Positions 7,015-11,158 of a DNA stretch of 11,158 bases are shown one piece after another. The stretch covers positions 1 through 11,158 of the forward strand of contig CAJOPM010000213.1 of NCBI GenBank assembly GCA_905236225.1, written 5' to 3'. The position numbers were made by a program, and so were the translations under genes. Source of the stretch: an uncultured Eubacterium sp. Lineage in GTDB: Bacteria; Bacillota; Clostridia; Lachnospirales; Lachnospiraceae. The notes beneath the pieces were generated by a model. That model searched no databases and was not told the DNA's origin. It was given only the letters and a program-made list of their open reading frames with translations. Numbering within the stretch: position 1 is the first letter of the stretch; each line of letters begins with the position of its first letter.

Positions 7015-7043
7015 TTGCAAATTATTTAACAATACTATATAAT
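7015..7043 (+). promoter_or_regulatory. promoter of the tRNA-Lys gene
   Basis: TTGCAA (7015-7020), a 17 nt spacer and a perfect TATAAT (7038-7043). The predicted start near 7050 leaves a short leader of about 14 nt before the mature tRNA. It is the best sigma-70/sigma-A promoter in the window, as expected for a stable RNA. Confidence 0.85.
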
Positions 7044-7063
7044 ATCTCTTGTTGTAATGAATT

Positions 7064-7136
7064 GCGCCTCTAGCTCATTTGGTAGAGCACCTGACTCTTA
7101 ATCAGGGTGTGCAGGGTTCGAGCCCCTGGAGGCGCA
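7064..7136 (+). tRNA. tRNA-Lys (anticodon CTT)
   Basis: A full cloverleaf can be drawn by hand. The acceptor stem is GCGCCTC with GAGGCGC and discriminator A; the D stem is GCTC/GAGC. The anticodon stem CCTGA/TCAGG has the loop CTCTTAA, giving anticodon CTT at 7097-7099, which reads AAG. The variable loop is GTGTG and the T arm is CAGGG-TTCGAGC-CCCTG. CCA is not encoded, so it must be added after transcription. The D loop reads ATTTGGTA, putting T at position 15, and the variable loop has G at 48; the usual pair is a purine at 15 with a pyrimidine at 48. G46 is present as a possible substrate of the neighbouring TrmB. Confidence 0.96.
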
Positions 7137-7142
7137 CTAAAG

Positions 7143-7190
7143 GCATCGACTTTGCAGACGTAGGGGCTGTGGGGACGGTGCTTTCTCTCT
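7143..7190 (+). other. imperfect hairpin after the tRNA; possible terminator or REP-like remnant
   Basis: GCATCG (7143-7148) can pair with CGGTGC (7176-7181), with one G-U, followed by TTTCTCTCTGTTT, so it may help end the tRNA transcript. The GTGGGGACGGTGC portion is G-rich and resembles the common GTGGGGACGGTTC ends of REP-type palindromes, but no partner half is present. The loop is long (27 nt), so this is tentative. Confidence 0.3.
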
Positions 7191-7227
7191 GTTTATCATT
7201 AATTACATATATGCTTTTACAAACAAA

Positions 7228-7259
7228 GCCCACGACTCATATTTGAGCGTGGGCATTAT
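7228..7259. terminator. bidirectional intrinsic terminator between tRNA-Lys and the SPEDIAAL protein gene
   Basis: GCCCACG (7228-7234) pairs with CGTGGGC (7248-7254), and the inner CTCA/TGAG adds four pairs across a single bulged A, with a TATT loop. On the plus strand ATTATTTTTATT follows, ending the tRNA transcript. On the minus strand TTTGTTTG follows, ending the gene whose stop codon is at 7265. Convergent genes share it. Confidence 0.9.
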
Positions 7260-7264
7260 TTTTA

Positions 7265-8458
7265 TTACATATTTGCAAGTAAAGCTGCTATATCTTCGGG
7301 ACTCATTATTTTATTCGGATCTGACATATCTGGCATCGGCGGCTTCTCTTCTGCCGGCTCGGGTTCTGGTTCGGGCTCGGGCTCGGGCTCCGGCTCTGAG
7401 GCAACCTCATCTGCGTTTGCAAATAATGCCGCTATATCTTCGGGACTCATTTTTGCATTCGGATCTGACATATCTGGCATTGGCGGCTTCTCTTCTGCCG
7501 GCTCAGGCTCTGGTTCGGCCGCAGCTATTTCAGGCTCCGGCGCTGGCTCAGGCTCTGCCTCTACCTCAGGCTCTGCTGCCACTTCAGGCTCCGGCATTGG
7601 CTCGGGCTCTGCTGCTACTTCAGGCTCCGGCATTGGCTCGAGCTCTGCTGCAGCCTCAGTCTCCGGTGTTATTTCCGGCTGTATATCTGCCATTGTATCT
7701 AAATCCGCCATACCTGTTATGTCTTCTTCAAAAGCAGACATATCTTCTGTTGGCGCTTGCATCTTAAGTTCTACCTCTTGAGGTATTGTTGCCTCAGGCA
7801 TTGGCACTGATGCTGCCATATTTGTCGGTGGTGCACTGTATGACATTACCGGAGCTTGCGGTCTGTTCATGACACTTTCTCGAATTGCAAACTCTGATTC
7901 TTTAAGAAGCTGTTTTATATTATTTTCTTTTTCATTGATAAGGCCGTTAATATCTGACTTGATTTTATCTTCAAACTGATTTAATAATGCACTAATCTGA
8001 TCGGTTGAGATAGATCCTTCTGAACTAAAAGAGCCCATAGCCTCTTTCATATTTTCTTTGGTCTTTGTTATAATAACCTTTCCGACTGATCTTTCATTTG
8101 AATTGATTTCTCTCATCATGTTCTTTTGAACATCTTTAAGTTCTTCGAACTTTTGATCAATCTGGGCAAGATTTTTCTTAAGCATTATGTATGTAGCCTT
8201 CTCTGACTTGAGAATTTTTTCGTATTCTTCATTGATGGTCTTCTTGTTGGATTTGCTAAACTTAACAACTTCTGCTGTAAATATTCCCACAGCCACAAGA
8301 ATTATCAATGCAAATACTGCTGCCCACAGATAATCCGTATAATTCAGCATAAAATAAATCTCGATTAAAGTTGCTGCAACGGCTATTATCATAGAAAAAG
8401 TAATCCTGATAGTATCAGTCTCTTTTTCCTTCGGGGTTTTTAACTTGTCATCATTCAT
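7265..8458 (-). CDS. Two-TM coiled-coil membrane protein with Pro/Glu-rich linker and duplicated SPEDIAAL motif
   Basis: I do not recognise a named family. The 397 residues divide clearly. A charged N-terminus is followed by two membrane segments (about 18-38 and 43-65). A Lys/Glu-rich helical, probably coiled-coil, region spans about 70-195. A Pro/Glu/Ala linker (about 200-367) includes EPEPMPEPEVAA-type repeats, and a 29-residue block is duplicated at 320-348 and 368-396, each ending in MSPEDIAALFAN or MSPEDIAALLAN. With both termini inside, the tail would hang in the cytoplasm as a flexible tether. The motif recalls the LSQ(D/E)EIDALL segment near the N-terminus of flagellar switch proteins FliM/FliN. 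AAGGGAG lies 5 nt before the ATG. Two promoters precede it, one of sigma-28 type. A role in motility or signalling is inference. Confidence 0.85.
   Translation of the reverse strand: MNDDKLKTPKEKETDTIRITFSMIIAVAATLIEIYFMLNYTDYLWAAVFALIILVAVGIFTAEVVKFSKSNKKTINEEYEKILKSEKATYIMLKKNLAQIDQKFEELKDVQKNMMREINSNERSVGKVIITKTKENMKEAMGSFSSEGSISTDQISALLNQFEDKIKSDINGLINEKENNIKQLLKESEFAIRESVMNRPQAPVMSYSAPPTNMAASVPMPEATIPQEVELKMQAPTEDMSAFEEDITGMADLDTMADIQPEITPETEAAAELEPMPEPEVAAEPEPMPEPEVAAEPEVEAEPEPAPEPEIAAAEPEPEPAEEKPPMPDMSDPNAKMSPEDIAALFANADEVASEPEPEPEPEPEPEPAEEKPPMPDMSDPNKIMSPEDIAALLANM
7272..7514. repeat. two direct copies of a ~99-bp block inside the SPEDIAAL protein gene
   Basis: Copies at about 7272-7370 and 7416-7514, offset exactly 144 bp (48 codons), encode the duplicated C-terminal module. 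Differences are mostly synonymous, which suggests duplication with selection on the peptide. Between them and beyond lie runs of GGCTCG-like hexamers (Glu-Pro codons on the minus strand) and 36-bp repeats up to about 7660, where in-frame length change would be easy. Confidence 0.9.
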
Positions 8459-8498
8459 AAATACTCCCTTTCATGCTTATTAAAAGTTCTCTAATTAC

Positions 8499-8527
8499 AT
8501 TTTAGTCTACTTTTATAGCCTAATCAA
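8499..8527 (-). promoter_or_regulatory. sigma-A-type promoter of the SPEDIAAL protein gene
   Basis: On the minus strand TTGATT (8527-8522), a 17 nt spacer and TAAAAT (8504-8499). The start is near 8492, about 34 nt before the ATG. It lies just downstream of the sigma-28-type promoter, so the gene may have housekeeping and motility-linked expression. Confidence 0.55.
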
Positions 8528-8532
8528 TTATA

Positions 8533-8559
8533 TTTTCGGCATTTTTTGTAAAAATTTTA
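8533..8559 (-). promoter_or_regulatory. sigma-28 (SigD/FliA) type promoter of the SPEDIAAL protein gene
   Basis: On the minus strand TAAA (8559-8556), exactly 15 nt, then GCCGAAAA (8540-8533). The known consensus is TAAA-N15-GCCGATAA/T, so the -35 matches fully and the -10 at 7 of 8 positions with the diagnostic GCCGA intact. The start is near 8526, giving a leader of about 68 nt. Confidence 0.7.
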
Positions 8560-8564
8560 TCTAA

Positions 8565-8602
8565 ATTCTATACTTTATATTATGCCTGAATCAGTATAGA
8601 AT
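8565..8602. repeat. AT-rich inverted repeat just upstream of the sigma-28 promoter
   Basis: ATTCTATACT (8565-8574) and AGTATAGAAT (8593-8602) are a perfect 10-bp inverted repeat around 18 nt, extendable to 12 bp with one G-U in minus-strand RNA. It has no GC-rich core or U-tail, so it is not a terminator. It ends 6 bp from the sigma-28 -35 element and could be an operator. Nothing else is evident in 8459-8671 apart from the promoters and the terminator listed. Confidence 0.6.
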
Positions 8603-8630
8603 CTAAAAATCCTCTGCTATGCAATCTGCA

Positions 8631-8664
8631 AAATAAAAAAGTTCGCCTCGTAATGCGAACTTTT
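8631..8664 (-). terminator. intrinsic terminator of the seven-TM phosphodiesterase gene
   Basis: On the minus strand AAAAGTTCGC (8664-8655) pairs with GCGAACTTTT (8646-8637) around an 8 nt loop, and TTATTTT follows. This 10-bp stem with a U-run sits 8 nt after the stop codon at 8672. Confidence 0.92.
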
Positions 8665-8671
8665 CATTTCT

Positions 8672-10963
8672 CTATCTTGTACCTTCTATAAATTTTTCTA
8701 CCGGCATTGGTCTTGCAAAGTAAAATCCCTGAAACATTTTGCACCCCATATCAACCAAACTCTTAAACTGACTTGCTTCTTCGACTCCTTCGGTAAGAAT
8801 TTCGATGTCCAGTTTTTTACCAAGTTCTATCATAGAATTAACTATTGTTACTGCTCTTTTGGGCTCATTTGACTTACTTAAAAATTTCATATCTAATTTT
8901 AGTACATTTACCTTGATATCTTTAAGCATATTCAAAGACGAATATCCGCTTCCGAAATCATCCATTTCTACTACAAAGCCGTCTTTTTTGAATTTTTCAA
9001 TTACTTCTATCTTATCTTCAACATCTTCCATAACCGCTGTTTCGGTAATCTCAAGATGCAGTTTTGACGGCTTGATATCGTATTCTTTAACCAAGCCAGC
9101 TATTACGCCATATACATCAATATAGTAAAAATCAATTCTGGAAATATTTATAGATAAGTGTAAATCTTTCTTCTTAGGATCATCTTTCCATTTTTTGAGT
9201 AGCTTACAGCAGTACTCCCATATGTATATATCTACCTGTACTATACGACCGGTTTCCTCTAATATAGGAATAAACTCTATCGGCGACTTAATACTGCCAT
9301 CATCATTAATCCATCTGGCAAGTGCCTCAGCTCCTATAATTTTTCCATTTTCATCCACTTGTGGTTGTAGATATGGCACAATCTTTCTGTTAAGGATGGC
9401 GTTTCTTAGCTCATTTAGTATATTCTGCCTGTTTATAAGGTCATTTCGCATAGAATCGTCATAATATTTAATCTGCTCCGTGTTCTGCTTTTTCAGATAA
9501 CTAAGTGCCATCGAAGTTCTTCCGAATATAACTGTAAGAGACGTATCTGTATCGTCCTTTATGTTATATATGCCAAGCAAAGGTCTTACCTCATAGTTAA
9601 ACCATTTCTCTCGCTGAGAATTAAGCACTTCATTCAATTCATTTATTAATCTATAGGGCTGAAAAATTCCTTCCGGTAGGAATATACCGAATTTGTCGGC
9701 GCTCATTCTTCCATACAGAACATAAGGCTTTGCAATACTTCTTAAGAAATCAGCTATAAGATTAAGCATTCTATCTCCGATCTGAGTACCGTAAATATCA
9801 TTAATCATCTTGAAATTACGTATATCAAGAGTTATAGCTGTAAATTTTTGATCGGGAAGCTCCTTCATTCTTTGTTCTATTTTTAAATACAATGCATCCC
9901 TGTTATAAAGACCTGTAAGTCTGTCATGTTGTAGGATGTATTCTTCCCTTGCTCTTTGTTCTTCTTCCGCAGTGCAATCTTTTATTGAGAAAAACGCACC
10001 AACAGGAACTCCCTTTTTATTAAGAACTTTTTTAAAGCTAGTTTGTATATAACATTTCTTACCGTCTATTAAATGCGCTCTTCTAATTTCAATATCTTCC
10101 TCAAATGACCTTCCCTTTCTAAATGTAAGTTTTTCTACCAACTCCATTATCTTCTCGTCATCATTTTCTGTGACATTATATTTATCTTTGCCCAGTTTAT
10201 TTACATAAATACATTCTCTATCACTATTAAAATAAAAGAACGCCTCTTGAACCTCGTTTATTAAATTGCTGCTTATAGCCCACCTTACAAGTCGTTTTGC
10301 GTGGAATATAACCAGATAATAAATAATTATTGCATATACAGCATATCCGACAATTGCAAAGTCATATCTATCTCTATGTGCCTGATAATACACCTCGAAC
10401 AAGCCTTCAACTATTACACAAATAAGCATTAAGAAATACTTTTCCGCATAATAAATATCGCTCTTTGCTATTTTATAGATGAGTATTACTATTGCATTTA
10501 CAAAAACATAATATCCTAATACAAAATGCAGGTTATAGGGAATATCTGGCGATATTCTAAAAAACTCTACCCCTTGCTCGTTAGTGCTGCTTGCTATAGT
10601 AAATACATGATGGAATTTAATATTTAGCAGTAATGATACTGTATCAGCAATCATTAATAGTAATAAAATAATATCAATCTTTTTAAATCTGCTGTTACAA
10701 TAATCTTCTACTAATCTATATAATCCAAATGTCAGCCAACAAAATCCTATTAAATATATATAAATTCCAATTGAAAAATAATCGTATTGACGATTGTTAA
10801 TCATTAAGATATTTCCTATTATAGGAAACAAAACCAACGCGAGCAGGTCTCTTACCCGTTTGACCTGTGACCCTGATCTTTTGCTACAATCTATTAGACA
10901 TATCAGAACTGCTATAAAAGATAGAGATGCTACTATTATATATATAATCGCAGTGGAATCCAT
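8672..10963 (-). CDS. Seven-TM membrane c-di-GMP phosphodiesterase: PAS, degenerate GGDEF, EAL
   Basis: Membrane signalling enzyme of 763 residues predicted to hydrolyse cyclic di-GMP. Seven hydrophobic segments lie near 4-25, 38-57, 63-84, 97-115, 143-165, 174-193 and 201-221, resembling the 7TM sensor region found in some histidine kinases. A PAS-like domain (about 233-332) leads through a helix into a GGDEF fold (about 345-500) whose signature site reads SADKF (421-425), so cyclase activity is unlikely, though D380 and the ND-type nucleotide-binding residues remain. The EAL domain (about 515-763) keeps all key residues: E546, N606, E638, D668/D669, K689, E725 and Q745. No Shine-Dalgarno lies close to the ATG at 10963, and an in-frame stop two codons upstream rules out a longer protein. 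It has its own terminator; structured repeats lie upstream. Confidence 0.9.
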   Translation of the reverse strand: MDSTAIIYIIVASLSFIAVLICLIDCSKRSGSQVKRVRDLLALVLFPIIGNILMINNRQYDYFSIGIYIYLIGFCWLTFGLYRLVEDYCNSRFKKIDIILLLLMIADTVSLLLNIKFHHVFTIASSTNEQGVEFFRISPDIPYNLHFVLGYYVFVNAIVILIYKIAKSDIYYAEKYFLMLICVIVEGLFEVYYQAHRDRYDFAIVGYAVYAIIIYYLVIFHAKRLVRWAISSNLINEVQEAFFYFNSDRECIYVNKLGKDKYNVTENDDEKIMELVEKLTFRKGRSFEEDIEIRRAHLIDGKKCYIQTSFKKVLNKKGVPVGAFFSIKDCTAEEEQRAREEYILQHDRLTGLYNRDALYLKIEQRMKELPDQKFTAITLDIRNFKMINDIYGTQIGDRMLNLIADFLRSIAKPYVLYGRMSADKFGIFLPEGIFQPYRLINELNEVLNSQREKWFNYEVRPLLGIYNIKDDTDTSLTVIFGRTSMALSYLKKQNTEQIKYYDDSMRNDLINRQNILNELRNAILNRKIVPYLQPQVDENGKIIGAEALARWINDDGSIKSPIEFIPILEETGRIVQVDIYIWEYCCKLLKKWKDDPKKKDLHLSINISRIDFYYIDVYGVIAGLVKEYDIKPSKLHLEITETAVMEDVEDKIEVIEKFKKDGFVVEMDDFGSGYSSLNMLKDIKVNVLKLDMKFLSKSNEPKRAVTIVNSMIELGKKLDIEILTEGVEEASQFKSLVDMGCKMFQGFYFARPMPVEKFIEGTR

Positions 10964-10996
10964 AATTTAAACAAAATACTCAAAAAAATACAAACC

Positions 10997-11024
10997 ATTA
11001 TCTACCCAAAAAATCAGCAGACAA
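10997..11024 (-). promoter_or_regulatory. candidate promoter of the seven-TM phosphodiesterase gene
   Basis: On the minus strand TTGTCT (11024-11019), 16 nt, then GATAAT (11002-10997). The -35 lies inside the loop and right arm of the terminator hairpin at 11017-11032. The start near 10990 would give a leader of about 27 nt. Match is moderate only. Confidence 0.35.
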
Positions 11025-11032
11025 CAGTCTGC
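11008..11032 (-). terminator. intrinsic terminator upstream of the seven-TM phosphodiesterase gene
   Basis: On the minus strand GCAGAC-TGTT-GTCTGC (11032-11017) is a perfect 6-bp stem with a tetraloop, followed after TGA by six T (11013-11008). It points towards the phosphodiesterase start about 45 nt downstream. It either ends an upstream transcript or acts as a leader attenuator. Confidence 0.75.
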
Positions 11033-11037
11033 CAATA

Positions 11038-11158
11038 AAACGTTCCCGAGGTGATGTAAGCACCCGTCCTTCGCTTAGGAGACGATCTCTTTATCACTTA
11101 TGAGATACTTTAAACGTTCCCGAGGTGATGTAAGCACCCGTCCTCCGCTTAGGAGACG
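11038..11158. repeat. two copies of a 47-bp structured repeat, period 74 bp, running to the window edge
   Basis: Copies at 11038-11084 and 11112-11158 differ at one base (T at 11071, C at 11145) and are separated by 27 bp. Each contains two adjacent stem-loops. Read on the minus strand, TCCT-AAGCGR-AGGA is flanked by CG/CG across a 2 nt bulge, then CGGGTG-CTTACAT-CACC(T)CG pairs with one bulged T. The intervening segment holds a third inverted repeat, ATCTC (11085-11089) with GAGAT (11102-11106). The last copy meets the window end, so more units may follow. No coding sequence is seen in 10964-11158. Confidence 0.85.

Noticed and set aside
7243..7767. Plus-strand reading frame of 174 codons rich in Ala, Leu and Pro
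   Set aside because: It lies antisense to the Glu/Pro repeat region of the SPEDIAAL gene and merely mirrors its repetitive codons. It also starts inside a terminator hairpin and has no homologous look.
11050..11063. GAGGTGATGTAA within the repeat as a start-stop leader peptide
   Set aside because: The purine-rich stretch directly abuts the ATG with no spacing, and a one-codon frame is not evidence of translation.
11038..11158. CRISPR array (47-bp repeat, 27-bp spacer)
   Set aside because: Only two copies and one spacer are visible, the spacer itself contains an inverted repeat, each repeat folds into two stem-loops, and no cas gene is nearby. A structured tandem repeat fits better, though the array could continue past the window.

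Overview
The window looks like chromosomal DNA of a low-GC, Gram-positive member of the Clostridia, most likely a motile Lachnospiraceae. This rests on overall AT richness, purine-rich Shine-Dalgarno sites 5-9 nt before nearly every start, the FabT-like regulator, the many-domain GGDEF/EAL proteins typical of that family, and one promoter of the sigma-28 (motility) type. No transposase, integrase or phage gene is present. The species is inferred, not read from the sequence.

Layout. (1) 1-3377, plus strand: a tight block of four genes, the tRNA A37 methyltransferase trmN6 (5' end outside the window), the 16S rRNA methyltransferase rsmI, and two dTDP-L-rhamnose genes, rfbB and rfbD, the last pair sharing an ATGA overlap. 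(2) 3347-3793, minus strand: a FabT-like MarR regulator whose 3' end overlaps the 3' end of rfbD by 31 bp. Its promoter carries a perfect FabT-type palindrome over the -35 box. (3) 3880-6060, minus strand: a cytoplasmic GGDEF(degenerate)-EAL protein with an unusual PAS-like C-terminal half. (4) 6061-6329: a divergent control region with a GC-rich palindrome. (5) 6330-6977, plus strand: trmB. (6) 7064-7136, plus strand: tRNA-Lys(CTT) with its own strong promoter. (7) 7265-8458, minus strand: a two-TM, coiled-coil, Pro/Glu-rich protein with a duplicated SPEDIAAL motif, preceded by a sigma-28-type promoter. (8) 8672-10963, minus strand: a seven-TM PAS-GGDEF(degenerate)-EAL protein. (9) 10964-11158: a terminator and two copies of a structured 74-bp-period repeat running off the window edge.

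How the genes fit together. The left block joins RNA modification to surface-sugar synthesis. The minus-strand genes on the right share a cyclic-di-GMP/motility theme: two predicted c-di-GMP phosphodiesterases (complete EAL residues, ruined GGDEF motifs) flank a membrane protein that appears to be expressed with the flagellar regulon and whose C-terminal motif resembles the N-terminal motif of the switch proteins FliM/FliN. Removing c-di-GMP generally favours motility, so a motility-linked module is a reasonable inference.

The signals most worth following are the FabT box with its interlocked promoter and terminator at 3817-3876, the sigma-28 promoter at 8533-8559 together with the SPEDIAAL protein it drives, and the tandem structured repeats plus terminator just ahead of the seven-TM phosphodiesterase. 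These repeats have a loosely similar counterpart ahead of the other phosphodiesterase.
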